A DNA stretch of 56,293 nucleotides from Pseudorhizobium endolithicum (GCF_902153245.2 NZ_CABFWF030000011.1:297497-353789); one strand, 5' to 3'; positions 8,522 to 17,437 are shown, counted from the stretch's first letter. Made by a program: numbers and translations. Notes: generated by a model not told the origin, from the sequence alone.

Positions 8522-9679
8522 ATGGCTACTTTGAACAAGTCTACCTGCATCGCCACCGCATTCCTTATGCTGGCGCCCCCTGCTCACCCGGCCTCCCCAG
8601 AGCGTGGAAGTCTCGAGCACATCGTCAATGGTGCAGTTCAACCTGTCCTGGAAGCTCATGAGGTTCCGGGCATGGTCGTCGGGCTCACCATCGATGGTGA
8701 GCGCTACTTCTTCGAATATGGCGTGGCCTCAAAGGAGTCCGGACGACGAGCCACGAAGGATACGTTCTTCGAGATTGGTTCAATAAGCAAAGCGTTTACG
8801 GCCACCCTTGCAGCCTATGCTCAAGAGAGCGGCTCGTTGTCATTGACGGACAAAGCCAGCCGTTACCTGCCCGCTCTGGAAGGCAGCAACCTCGACCGGG
8901 TATCCCTCCTCCAGCTGGGCACCTATTCAGCAGGCGGCCTACCGCTGCAGTTTCCTGACCATGTGACCGATCAGGAGGAGCTGGTGAAGTTCTACAGAAG
9001 CTGGCGGCCGGAGTATGAACCCGGAACCCACCGGCTTTATTCCAATCCCAGCATCGGGCTCTTTGGCTTCCTCGCCGCTAGGTCGCTGGGAAAGTCATTC
9101 GACGAAGTGATGGAAAGCTTGCTTCTTCCCAAACTGGGCTTGGAGGATACCTTCATCGATGTTCCTGATCATCGTATAGGCGACTACGCCTTTGGTTACA
9201 CGAAGAGCGGAAATCCCATTCGTGTCTCTCCGGGAATGTTCGATTCTGAGGCCTATGGAATAAAGACGACAGCGGCCGATATGCTCCAGTTCCTGGAGGC
9301 AAACATGGGCCAGCAAGAGCTCGAGGATGACCTGTCACAAGCGCTGGCCACGACCCGGACGGGATACTTCAAGGTTGGCGACATGGTGCAGGGGCTTGGA
9401 TGGGAAATCTACCAGTGGCCAATTGAGCTGGACCGCTTGCTCGACGGGAATTCTGCCGAGTTGGCTTTCAAGCCGCATAAAGTAACGAAGCTTGATCCGC
9501 CCAAGCCGCTGCCGGGCCAGATACTCGTCAACAAGACTGGCTCGACCAATGGCTTCGGCGCCTATGTAGCTTTCCTGCCAGGCAGCAGGATCGGCTTGGT
9601 GATGTTGGCAAACAAGAACTACCCGATCCCGGAGCGTGTCCGGATTGCCTATGAAATCATGACAGCACTTGAGGATTGA
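8522..9679 (+). CDS. Class C (AmpC-type) serine beta-lactamase
   Basis: A 385-aa protein with a signal peptide (MATLNKSTCIATAFLMLAPPAHPAS). The class C catalytic triad of motifs is in order: S87-I-S-K90, Y173-S-N175 and K338-T-G340. The neighbouring GGLPLQFPD and NGFGAYVAFLPG segments are AmpC-like rather than those of DD-peptidases or esterases. The length matches AmpC. ATG 8522 was chosen because AAGGAGA lies 6-10 nt upstream and the signal peptide starts there. It is divergent from a class A enzyme. No ampR LysR gene is adjacent, so induction, if any, must work otherwise. Confidence 0.93.
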   Translation: MATLNKSTCIATAFLMLAPPAHPASPERGSLEHIVNGAVQPVLEAHEVPGMVVGLTIDGERYFFEYGVASKESGRRATKDTFFEIGSISKAFTATLAAYAQESGSLSLTDKASRYLPALEGSNLDRVSLLQLGTYSAGGLPLQFPDHVTDQEELVKFYRSWRPEYEPGTHRLYSNPSIGLFGFLAARSLGKSFDEVMESLLLPKLGLEDTFIDVPDHRIGDYAFGYTKSGNPIRVSPGMFDSEAYGIKTTAADMLQFLEANMGQQELEDDLSQALATTRTGYFKVGDMVQGLGWEIYQWPIELDRLLDGNSAELAFKPHKVTKLDPPKPLPGQILVNKTGSTNGFGAYVAFLPGSRIGLVMLANKNYPIPERVRIAYEIMTALED

Positions 9680-9897
9680 GGATGCAGCGTCGATGACCTG
9701 TGCCAGACCAAACGCGTACGCCGCCCAGCGCCATTTGTCCCGACTGAAGTCAGCGCTCGGCAGCAAAGGAAGTAGCGGTGGTCATAGTAGGATTCGCTCG
9801 TGAACGGCATTGTTCGCCTGGCCAATTTTCGGTAGAGGCTGACGGCGATCAGAGATTGGAGCGTGGCATGGGGTCCACAAAGTCGTCAGACATATAA

Positions 9898-9927
9898 GCC
9901 GCAACAACACCTTCTTGTTGTTGCGGC
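9898..9927 (+). promoter_or_regulatory. Strong hairpin upstream of the phenicol exporter gene
   Basis: GCCGCAACAACA (9898-9909) pairs perfectly with TGTTGTTGCGGC (9916-9927) across a 6-nt loop, a 12-bp stem. It lies about 70 nt before the start of the exporter gene and no T run follows. It may be an attenuator-like leader structure or a terminator fragment for the class C gene. Confidence 0.5.
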
Positions 9928-9999
9928 GTCGTATCGTATCAAGTCCACGAACTGACAGATAGACGCCGCCAAGTGTTATCATTTGTGCGGATCTTCATC

Positions 10000-11193
10000 A
10001 TGTCGACCAATTCCCATGTCTGGACATATTCTCTGCCGGCAGCGCTACTGCTGATGGCTCCCTTTGACATCCTCGCCTCGCTTGCGATGGACATCTATCT
10101 TCCGGTCGTCCCCGCTATGCCTGGGATTCTCAAGACCACTCCTGCTGTCGTTCAGCTCACGCTGAGCCTCTACATGATTGTGCTCGGTTTGGGGCAGCTC
10201 ATCTTCGGCCCGATTTCCGATCGGGTCGGGCGGCGACCTGTTCTCATCGGAGGTGCAATGCTCTTCGCAGCCGCATCGTTCGGTCTAGCTACAACTTCAA
10301 CGGCCACCGTATTTGTCGTCCTTCGGCTTTTGCAAGCAGCAGGCGCCTCCGCTGCGCTTGTCGCGCTATTCGCAACCGTTCGAGACGTTTATGCCGACCG
10401 CCCCGAAGGTGTGACCATCTACAGCATGTTCAGCTCAATGCTTGCTTTCGTCCCCGCTCTCGGACCGATTGCAGGGGCTATCATCGCTGATCGTTTCGGG
10501 TGGCGGATGATCTTCATGACGCTCGGCGTCCTGGGGCTTCTGTCGCTTCTCAACGCTCTCCTGCGGTGGCATGAAACTCGCCCCGCGTCGGCGGCGCCTT
10601 TGCAGGCTAGGTTTGGGCCCATCATGCGCAGCCCCGAATTCTGGTGCTACACGCTTGGATTCAGTGCGGCAATGGGCACGTTCTTCGTGTTCTTCTCGAC
10701 GGCTCCGCGTGTCCTCGTTGCCAAAGCAAGATATTCCGAGCTGGAGTTCAGCTTCGCCTTCGCCACCGCGGCGCTCGTGATGATCGTCACCGCCCGCTTC
10801 GCCAAGGTCTTCGTGGCGAACTGGGGTATCGGCGGCAGTCTTCTGAGAGGCATGTTGACGCTGCTGGTGGGAAGCCTTTGCCTGACTTTGGGACAGGTCG
10901 CTGGTTCTCCCGGTTTACTGACGTTCGTCGTTCCGATGTGGGTGATGGCGATCGGCATCGTCTTTACGGTATCCGTCACCGCGAACGGCGCCTTGAGGTG
11001 CTTCGATGACACTGCCGGTTCAGCCGTCGCCCTCTATTTCTGTGTCCAGAGCTTGATCGTGGGCATTGTTGGAACGCTCGCCATTGTCGCTCTACGAGGC
11101 GACACCGCGTGGCCACTCATAGCTTACTCCTCCAGCACGGCGCTTCTAACATTAGTGGCACTAGGTCTCCTTAGCCGACGGGACGCCTCATGA
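10000..11193 (+). CDS. CmlA/FloR-family phenicol efflux transporter (MFS, Bcr/CflA type)
   Basis: A 397-aa protein with twelve predicted membrane segments. It is closely similar along its length to FloR/CmlA as I recall them: YSLPAALLLMAPFDILASLA, MDIYLPVVPAMPGIL, the MFS loop GPISDRVGRRP, VRDVYADRPEGV, SSMLAFVPALGPIAGA and GTFFVFFSTAPRVL. These proteins export chloramphenicol, and FloR types also florfenicol, using the proton gradient. I chose ATG 10000, which aligns with the FloR N-terminus, over an in-frame start at 9973. The ribosome site is weak. The hairpin upstream may matter because cmlA genes are known to use translational attenuation. Whether florfenicol is a substrate cannot be told. 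Confidence 0.92.
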   Translation: MSTNSHVWTYSLPAALLLMAPFDILASLAMDIYLPVVPAMPGILKTTPAVVQLTLSLYMIVLGLGQLIFGPISDRVGRRPVLIGGAMLFAAASFGLATTSTATVFVVLRLLQAAGASAALVALFATVRDVYADRPEGVTIYSMFSSMLAFVPALGPIAGAIIADRFGWRMIFMTLGVLGLLSLLNALLRWHETRPASAAPLQARFGPIMRSPEFWCYTLGFSAAMGTFFVFFSTAPRVLVAKARYSELEFSFAFATAALVMIVTARFAKVFVANWGIGGSLLRGMLTLLVGSLCLTLGQVAGSPGLLTFVVPMWVMAIGIVFTVSVTANGALRCFDDTAGSAVALYFCVQSLIVGIVGTLAIVALRGDTAWPLIAYSSSTALLTLVALGLLSRRDAS

Positions 11194-11265
11194 AACTACC
11201 ATGCCGGACTGCAGGCTGCAGTCCGGCTGAACGCCAGCCGGCCATCATTGATTGGGGGAGAGGTT

Positions 11266-12057
11266 ATGGAAACGGAAGAACAAAACCTGCAAATCCAAGG
11301 GGTGTTGGAAGCACTCGCAAGCATCCTCGGCGAAGCCATTCATGCCGTCTATCTGCATGGTTCAGCAGTGTCAGCAGGGCTGCAGCCACAAAGTGACATA
11401 GACCTTCTCGCGGTCACAGGCCGACCCATGTCGCCCTGGGAGCGACAAGAGCTGCTTTCGAGACTTCTCATTCTATCGGGGCCGCACCCTCGCAAAGCGA
11501 AGCAACCACGGTGCCTCGAACTTCTCGTATTCGCCGGGACCAACGACTTAATGCAAAGCTACCCTGCTCAAGCGGACTTCGTTTATGGGGAGTGGTTGCG
11601 TCCTGAACTGGCGGCAGGCGCAGTTCCGGGCGTCGTGAGGGACCCGGAGAACACATTGATCCTGGCGCAGGTCCGGCGGGAGTCGGTATCATTGATGGGG
11701 CCACAAGCCTCCTCCCTTCTTCCCGCTATACCTCAGGAGACGATCCGCCTCGCGATAGGCGATGCGCTGCCTATGCTGCTAAGTGGCTTGCCGGGAGATG
11801 AGCGAAATGTCCTCTTGACCCTGGCGCGGATGTGGCGCACCGCGCAGATTGGGGATTTTGCGTCAAAGGCTGATGCCGCCGACTGGGCAGTGCCGAAGAT
11901 GCCGATCATGGAAGCTGACACGCTGGATTACGCCCGACGGGCATATCTCGGCGAAATTGTAGACGCCTGGAACGACAAGCAAGACGCTGCGCATGCTGCG
12001 GCGGAATTCCTGCGTGACCGCGTCCTCGAATGCCTGCAGACAACCTTCGATCAATAG
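11266..12057 (+). CDS. Aminoglycoside nucleotidyltransferase, ANT(3'')/AadA family
   Basis: A 263-aa protein, the usual AadA length (about 262). The nucleotidyltransferase motif is YLHGSAVSAGLQPQSDIDLL (GS...DxD metal site). The C-terminal helical domain has GDERNVLLTLARMWRTAQIG and DAADWAVPKMP, both strongly AadA-like. It would adenylylate streptomycin and spectinomycin in the cytoplasm. ATG 11266 has GGGGGAGAGG just upstream. It follows the phenicol exporter by 72 nt on the same strand. There is no attC-like recombination site or integrase in view, so this is not a typical integron cassette. Confidence 0.92.
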   Translation: METEEQNLQIQGVLEALASILGEAIHAVYLHGSAVSAGLQPQSDIDLLAVTGRPMSPWERQELLSRLLILSGPHPRKAKQPRCLELLVFAGTNDLMQSYPAQADFVYGEWLRPELAAGAVPGVVRDPENTLILAQVRRESVSLMGPQASSLLPAIPQETIRLAIGDALPMLLSGLPGDERNVLLTLARMWRTAQIGDFASKADAADWAVPKMPIMEADTLDYARRAYLGEIVDAWNDKQDAAHAAAEFLRDRVLECLQTTFDQ

Positions 12058-12243
12058 GAAGATATCAGCAGCATTACGATCTACAGAACCTTACCGCTTC
12101 GCCTTGACCCCGAGCACAAGTGCATGTTGCTTCACGCTGCGACACTTCGCACTGGCACGAACACTCCGGTTGTAGCCTTGATCGAGAGACTCCAGATCAC
12201 CGGCAGACGCCTGGACAGGGCTTCAAAGGCTGCTCACGAGCCA

Positions 12244-12783
12244 TCACAACCGGCTGCTCCCTTTAATCGGCTCATCGACGTACTTCCTCATCGCGCAGCG
12301 CCGCGTCACCGGAAGCCCTGCTTCGCCTTCGGCACACAAGATCGCTGCCAGTCGAGGGTTGAGTTCGGGGTCCGCCAAGGTCTTGAAGCCGAGCCTGCGG
12401 TAGTAGGGCTCATTCCACGGTACGTTCCGAAACGTGGTTAGGGTAAGTGCTATGGCCGCGTGGGTGACCGCCAGTTGCTGGGCCGCTTCAATCAGTTTGC
12501 CCCCAACGCCACGCCGTTGGTGAGTCTTGTGGACAGCGATCTGCCAGATATGCAGGGCATCCCGCTCCACAGACCCCGTCAGGAAACCGACCACGTTGCC
12601 ATCCAGCTCAGCGACCAATGCGACGCCGTCTGCAACGAAAGCTTGATGCTGTGCCTCTGATTGCACATCATCATCTGCGATCCATTCCAGCCCCGGACAT
12701 TGTCGGAAAAGCTCACCGGAACTGCGTTCAATCTCGGGAAGCAAAGCCGTATCCCGGCTAGACGTCTGCCTGATGCGTATCAT
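12244..12783 (-). CDS. GNAT family N-acetyltransferase
   Basis: A 179-aa GNAT protein. It starts IRIRQTSSRDTALLPEIERSS, and carries the acetyl-CoA-binding motif A as QIAVHKTHQRRGVGGKLIEAA (Q/R-x-x-G-x-G) and the late PYYRRLGF motif. The acceptor is unknown: GNATs acetylate antibiotics, amino acids or protein N-termini. Its place beside four resistance-type genes is suggestive only. ATG 12783 has AAGGA about 8 nt upstream and is preferred to an upstream TTG at 12789. It is convergent with the aminoglycoside gene. Confidence 0.85.
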   Translation of the reverse strand: MIRIRQTSSRDTALLPEIERSSGELFRQCPGLEWIADDDVQSEAQHQAFVADGVALVAELDGNVVGFLTGSVERDALHIWQIAVHKTHQRRGVGGKLIEAAQQLAVTHAAIALTLTTFRNVPWNEPYYRRLGFKTLADPELNPRLAAILCAEGEAGLPVTRRCAMRKYVDEPIKGSSRL

Positions 12784-13482
12784 TGTCAAAATCCTTCGAA
12801 CATGCTCATCTCAACCAAGGCAAACACATTCATAGCGGAGTTGTTGGCGCGACAGTCCGTAGGAAGGCCGGCCTAAGCTTGTAAGCGGTCACGACTTCTT
12901 CGATAAGATTCAGTACCGTGGAACTCGTCGCCTCTCTAGCTGTCTGGTGCGTGCAAGCTATCAGTCAGCAGGCCTACATCAGACGCCTAGGTCGTGAGTG
13001 TAGCCGTCGGATTGGGAGCGGATCGGTCGAGGCCGGACCTGTCGATGCCTATTCGGCAATTCCGTGCGCATCCACATCGGTCTCCGCAACAAGGCTGCCA
13101 CTCATTCCTGTCTCCGTATAGAAGAGCACCGCGATTTCTTGGGAGTGCGCCATCGAGACCATGGCCTTACCATGGCCTTGGAGAGTCTAAACGGAATTGG
13201 CTGGGCGTGGTTGCGTTTTCATTGATGGGAGCAGAACCTGAGACCGTCGCATGGGTCGCAAGCCTCACAGGTGAAGGGATCAGGACCGGCAATTGGTTAT
13301 TCCAATGCTGCACGTCTATAGGAACCGAACCTATCTAGCTGTGCGCACGCGATGGAAGTGACATGACACTGGCGGAAGCCTCCGCTGTGGTTTGGGCAGC
13401 TCATTCTTCACAGATTGCGCCTTTAGTCACTCAGGGGGTACTGCTGGGGCTCTTGTGTCCAATAATGGACATATGGAAATAC
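12784..13482. other. 700-bp intergenic region, no gene recognised
   Basis: No open frame in this stretch has a ribosome site plus a familiar motif, and the small ones have coding patterns unlike the neighbours. It holds the promoter of the GNAT gene at its left end and the terminator of the zinc-protein gene at its right end. Confidence 0.5.
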
Positions 13483-13512
13483 ACGAACAGGCGCTGGGCA
13501 GCGCCTGTTCGT
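13483..13512 (-). terminator. Probable terminator of the AztD-ZinT gene
   Basis: A perfect 13-bp stem (ACGAACAGGCGCT with AGCGCCTGTTCGT) around a GGGC/GCCC 4-nt loop lies 22 nt past the stop codon of the leftward gene. A short T-containing stretch (GTATTTCC on the reverse strand) follows. The position and stability fit a factor-independent terminator, though the T run is weak. Confidence 0.7.
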
Positions 13513-13534
13513 CATCTGCAAGTCCATGGCGCAA

Positions 13535-15367
13535 TCAATGCGCTTTCATCTCACTGACGATCTGTTGCGGCGTCAGCGACGAAGGATAGTAAGTGGGCCA
13601 GTTGGTCACTTCATCCAGGAGGGCAGCCCGATCATCGCCCCAGTAGAGGTGGTAGTGTTCGGCTTTCTCCGGAGCAATCTTGTGGTCGCTGAACTGTATG
13701 AACTGCGGCGCATCCGCATCTCCTTCGATCTTCTTGAAGATGAAGCGGACACCTCGGTTGCCCTTCTTGTAGGTCAGAATTTCCTTTCCGTCATAGGCGT
13801 AGTTGCCCCTGGTCCGAGTGCCGCCCCTGTAGAAGGTCACCACGTCCCCTTCGATGGTGATGCGATCGACATCGGTCCTGTAACCGACCTCGTATTCAGC
13901 GCGAATCTCATCGACACTGGACGTGCCCTTCTCGGCCTTGTGCTCCCATACCGGCTCGAGCGTTCCATCCTTCAAATACGGATAAACCGACTGCCAATCG
14001 CCGGCGTAATCCGAGAGCGGGCGGTCCTTGACCTGGCTGTCTTCGAAATAGCCCGCGTAAATCTTAGGATCGCCGTGGCTATGCGCGTGCTCATCACCAT
14101 CGTGGTTGTGGTCATGGCCGGCGTCGTGACGCTCCTCCCCCTCGTGGATCTTGCCGCTGCCACCGGCCACCGCGATGTTGTACGGCTTGCCTTCGACCTC
14201 GATCGTTCCGACTTCCGTGAGTTCATCCTTTGCGATGCGACGGACCAGGCGGGCGTTCGGATCGGTCATGACGATCTCATCGCCTGCCATTGCAATGCGC
14301 GGGCGTGGGTCGTTCCAGTGACCATCCATGGAATAGGGTTCAGTCACCTTAGCACTCTTGGACAGCTTGCCATCCAAAACGTCAACCTGGTGCAGTGAGC
14401 CGTCTTCGGTCAGGACATAGCCGAAGCGGGCATTGGCAGGATCCAATGCGAAATCGACGCGGCGGAACGGCAGTTCGATGTAACGGAAATGGGGCTCATC
14501 GACGGGATCGACAATGACCAGTCCCTTGGCGCCGTAGTTGCCGAGGAAGACCTGCATGCTCTTCGCACCCAGCAATGTCCCAGTTGCCTCACCGCTCGGC
14601 AGATCGGCGGGGTAGGTTAGCATTTTCGTGACGGGGCCATCCTTGCCGGCAGTCACCGTCAAGATGCCTTCCTTGCAGCCTGCTGCGAGGTACGCGCCCG
14701 AAAAAGCCTCGCCGTGGATGCCGGTGCAGGTGGCGACATCACCAGTCGGTGTACCGTCTTCATTGACGGCGCGCAGTCCAACACGCGTCGGAGCAGCATC
14801 GCCTTCAACAGGAGCATCAGAGGCAACAGTGGTGACCCAGCCATTGCCGATGGGTGCTGCGAAGCCATGATGCGGCCGTGCCTGCTTTAGCTGTTTGGAC
14901 TCGATCGTGTTGTGGGCAAGCTTATGCGCTTCGACGATTTCAGCATAACCACCTTTGTCAAAGTTGATCACGACCTTTCCATCGTGGTCGATGACGTGGA
15001 ACGGCCGAGGTCCGGTTAAGGTGTCACTAACGGCACTCGGCTCTTCTATGTCGATGTCCGAGTGGTCGCCGTGAGAGTGCAGCGAGATACCGCTGTTGAT
15101 GAAGTTGACGGCATCGTCGTCGGATTGGACAGACACGATGGCCGATCCGCCATTCACGCTGTAGAGCTTGTTTTGCCCTGTCGTCTCGAAAGTCCAGCGG
15201 TTCTCCGGCTTGTTGAGATCGAACGCTGTTACCTTCCCCGCTTCATGATCACCGACGAACACGCGGTATAGCGTGACGCCTTCGGCGTCCTCGTCAGCGA
15301 ATGCCATGGGGCCGATAAAGGCTGCCGATAGCGCAAGGGCGGAGACGCCCATTACCAGTCGTTTCAT
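13535..15367 (-). CDS. AztD-like zinc metallochaperone fused to a ZinT domain
   Basis: A 610-aa secreted protein. After a signal peptide (MKRLVMGVSALALSAAFIGP) comes a beta-propeller-like region of about 390 residues with LYRVFVGDHEAGKVTAFDL and the His-rich loop LHSHGDHSD, as in AztD, the chaperone that hands zinc to AztC-type binding proteins. A His/Asp-rich linker (HDAGHDHNHDGDEHAHSHGD) leads to a complete ZinT domain: KIYAGYFEDSQVKDRPLSDY, DWQSVYPYLKDGTLEPV, and the metal ligands in EHYHLYWGDD. Both halves normally exist as separate proteins. ATG 15367 has AGGAG 8 nt upstream. Zur-like palindromes upstream imply expression in zinc shortage. No ABC zinc transporter gene is in the window, so a partner must be elsewhere. 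Confidence 0.9.
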   Translation of the reverse strand: MKRLVMGVSALALSAAFIGPMAFADEDAEGVTLYRVFVGDHEAGKVTAFDLNKPENRWTFETTGQNKLYSVNGGSAIVSVQSDDDAVNFINSGISLHSHGDHSDIDIEEPSAVSDTLTGPRPFHVIDHDGKVVINFDKGGYAEIVEAHKLAHNTIESKQLKQARPHHGFAAPIGNGWVTTVASDAPVEGDAAPTRVGLRAVNEDGTPTGDVATCTGIHGEAFSGAYLAAGCKEGILTVTAGKDGPVTKMLTYPADLPSGEATGTLLGAKSMQVFLGNYGAKGLVIVDPVDEPHFRYIELPFRRVDFALDPANARFGYVLTEDGSLHQVDVLDGKLSKSAKVTEPYSMDGHWNDPRPRIAMAGDEIVMTDPNARLVRRIAKDELTEVGTIEVEGKPYNIAVAGGSGKIHEGEERHDAGHDHNHDGDEHAHSHGDPKIYAGYFEDSQVKDRPLSDYAGDWQSVYPYLKDGTLEPVWEHKAEKGTSSVDEIRAEYEVGYRTDVDRITIEGDVVTFYRGGTRTRGNYAYDGKEILTYKKGNRGVRFIFKKIEGDADAPQFIQFSDHKIAPEKAEHYHLYWGDDRAALLDEVTNWPTYYPSSLTPQQIVSEMKAH

Positions 15368-15383
15368 ATTCATCTCTCCTTTA

Positions 15384-15398
15384 TGTTATTACGTAACA
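15384..15398. promoter_or_regulatory. Zur-like operator at the AztD-ZinT promoter
   Basis: TGTTATTACGTAACA is an inverted repeat TGTTA-N5-TAACA only about 17 nt before the start codon, so a bound repressor would block transcription. The form resembles Zur boxes of alphaproteobacteria. Recognised by eye; not tested. Confidence 0.6.
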
Positions 15399-15565
15399 CT
15401 AACGGCGCAGCGTTCGCCGCCTGATCCTGGAAGCTCAGCCTTGGTTGATGCCTGAGACGAGAGTTCTGGCGTCGTAGCGCACCATGTCGATGTAACGCGG
15501 TCAGGGACCGCTTTCCTTTCGGCAAACGTTCACCGCGTTCCGCTCGTTTGGCAGCGACTGCTTAG

Positions 15566-15609
15566 GTAATGTTATTACGTTCGTCAACGCAAAATGTAAC
15601 GGTATAACA
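15566..15609. promoter_or_regulatory. Two further Zur-like palindromes
   Basis: GTAAT-GTT-ATTAC at 15566-15578 is perfectly palindromic. TGTAACGGTATAACA at 15595-15609 reads TGTTA-N5-TTACA on the other strand. They lie about 200 nt upstream of the zinc gene and just before the broken RraA-like gene, and may be an upstream operator or a second promoter's control site. Confidence 0.45.
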
Positions 15610-15629
15610 GATCAGCATAAATCTGGCAT

Positions 15630-16193
15630 CGAGGCCGAGAAATCACGTCGTTCAGGATGTACGCCCCGTGCGGGAGAAGCCACCACATGGTCGGCCCCGC
15701 CTATACGCTCGGCTATATCCTTGCCCGGGAAGACCGCAACCAGCTGAGCGAGTTCCGCAAGCCTACCCAGCCGCGGCGCGTCGCAATCGAGGCTTGACTC
15801 AAGGGGTATGTGCTGGTGATGGACAGCCGAAAGGATCCGCGCGCTGCCTCGGCGGCCCACTTCCTCGCCACACGCCTGATAATGCGCCGCGTGGCCGGCG
15901 TTGTTACCGATGGCGGCTTCCGCGACGCGGCAATGATCGGTGATCTCGACATTCCCGCCGATCACGCTCGACCTTCCACCCCGACCAAATCCTCGTTGGA
16001 GATGATGACAGCGTGACCGTCATTCCTCAGGACATTGCGTCTGATGTCGCGGACGAAGCAGTTGAAATGACCGCCTACGAAGATTTCATAGTGGAACAGG
16101 TCAAGGGGGCGCCGCTATTATCGGATTTTATCTTGCACGAAGGACGAGCATGCGGAGGATTTTGCCAATTGGCGAGCGTCAAACAGACGATAG
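15630..16193 (+). pseudogene. Broken RraA / HMG-aldolase family gene
   Basis: Pieces of one RraA-like protein occur in order but not in one frame. HHMVGPAYTLGYILAREDRN runs to an in-frame TGA at about 15795, then LKGYVLVMDSRKDPRAAS and RRVAGVVTDGGFRDAAMIG continue. There is a jump with loss of about 25 codons near 15990, then GDDDSVTVIPQDIASDVADE and EMTAYEDFIVEQVKG, another shift before AIIGF, and a last shift before DEHAEDFANWRASNRR and a stop at 16191. Intact relatives are about 230-240 aa enzymes of the 4-hydroxy-4-methyl-2-oxoglutarate aldolase family. With at least four lesions it is clearly dead. Confidence 0.85.
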
Positions 16194-16285
16194 GTAGTCT
16201 GGACAAGGCGACAAGGCTCGGAGGCACCTGCCGCGGTCTCGTCCGTCATAAGGGCGCTCCATCCCCAAAGATGCTGCAGCCACTC

Positions 16286-17206
16286 CTATCGCTCGTCGGG
16301 AGCTATCCTCTCCCGGCACACTTTCTCGACGAGCACTTGGAGAACGGTAATCCGATCAACAAGCCAGTCGAGCTCCTCTCGCGTCACCTCGTAATGCGAC
16401 GAGTAGCGCGCATCGACATAGGCGCGATCGAGCCGCTCGAAGCAGCGCCGGGCAAAGCGGGTATCACGCGGCCAGGCCTCGATCAGCTGTGGCTCGATCC
16501 GCTCGGCAGTGGAGCGGAGGAATTTGAGCCGATGAGACTTTGGGCTGTAGAGCGTAAAAACGAGTAGCGCACAGTGGTAGGAGGCCTCAGCTGCTTGATG
16601 GAGATTGAAAGCAGCCATTTTTGACCAACCACGGTCAAGCTGAAGCTGCGCTGTCTCGAAAAACTGTTGGGCTCGTTGGAGCCAGTCTTCGAGGAACTCC
16701 TTTGCCGCTGCTGCTTGCTGTGATGGTTGAAGGACCGTTGGCTCCACCAGTGGATGCCCCGGCTCCTCGTAAAGAGCAATACCATCCTTGGAAATATCGA
16801 CGAAGAACGGCAGCCCGCGAGCCAGCTTGTCGTTCACCTCCGCCAGATCGTGCGCGATTACCTTTGCCGGTGCACTGATCGTCTGCTTGACCGAATACTC
16901 CAGCGCCAGCCGGTCATCGATCTTCAGCCAGATCTCATCCTCCTCGGCTGCCGAGTGGATGTTGACCACAGCGAGAAGGTCATAGTCCGAGCGATAGCCG
17001 CTCTCGACATCCTCAACCCAGTCACCGCGGGCATAGGAGCCGAACAGGATCACCTTGAGGATCTTGCCCAGCCGCTTCTTTTCCGACTTGCCTCTCTGCC
17101 ACTCGTCGAACTCCTCGAAGATCACCCGCAGGATATGGGCGAGCTCCTGGCGCTTTCGTTCAGGAAGATGGGCAAGGCTGTCGGACAAGGGGTTGATCTG
17201 ATCCAT
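16286..17206 (-). CDS. MNT-HEPN protein: nucleotidyltransferase domain fused to HEPN domain
   Basis: A protein of about 306 aa. The N-terminal half has the minimal nucleotidyltransferase motif LKVILFGSYARGDW followed by the metal-binding YRSDYDLLAVV (GSxxxGxW...DxD). The C-terminal half is helical and HEPN-like (NLHQAAEASYHCALLVFTLYSPKSH and RAYVDARYSSHYEVT, with a short R-x3-H in place of the usual R-x4-6-H). In two-gene MNT/HEPN systems the HEPN protein is an RNase toxin and MNT adenylylates it; here both parts are in one chain, which may be self-controlled. The start is uncertain: ATG 17206 is typical of relatives, but a GAGGAG lies a little far upstream. Confidence 0.82.
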   Translation of the reverse strand: MDQINPLSDSLAHLPERKRQELAHILRVIFEEFDEWQRGKSEKKRLGKILKVILFGSYARGDWVEDVESGYRSDYDLLAVVNIHSAAEEDEIWLKIDDRLALEYSVKQTISAPAKVIAHDLAEVNDKLARGLPFFVDISKDGIALYEEPGHPLVEPTVLQPSQQAAAAKEFLEDWLQRAQQFFETAQLQLDRGWSKMAAFNLHQAAEASYHCALLVFTLYSPKSHRLKFLRSTAERIEPQLIEAWPRDTRFARRCFERLDRAYVDARYSSHYEVTREELDWLVDRITVLQVLVEKVCRERIAPDER

Positions 17207-17437
17207 CGTGGTTCTGCAGCTCCTCATAGCCGATCCGACTGCATAATCCATCGAAAAGCAATTGCAGGATTGTGGGGTGCTCAGGCGAGATGAACAGCAT
17301 TCAGTCTCCTGCTCTTAAGCGATGAAGATGCGACGCCGCTCTGGATGCGCGATCGCGTTGAATACAAGATCCAGATGATGGTCTGTCATTGGCCGCGTCC
17401 GCTATTGAGATAGCGCAATCTCCGCCGAGGAGGCAAT

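Noticed and set aside
11194..12243. Integron cassette around the AadA-like gene
   Set aside because: No attC-like inverted structure follows the gene, no integrase or attI is seen, and the protein is diverged from cassette-borne AadA.
13526..14398. A 290-codon open frame on the plus strand opposite the AztD-ZinT gene
   Set aside because: Antisense shadow of a clearly coding region; no ribosome site or motif.
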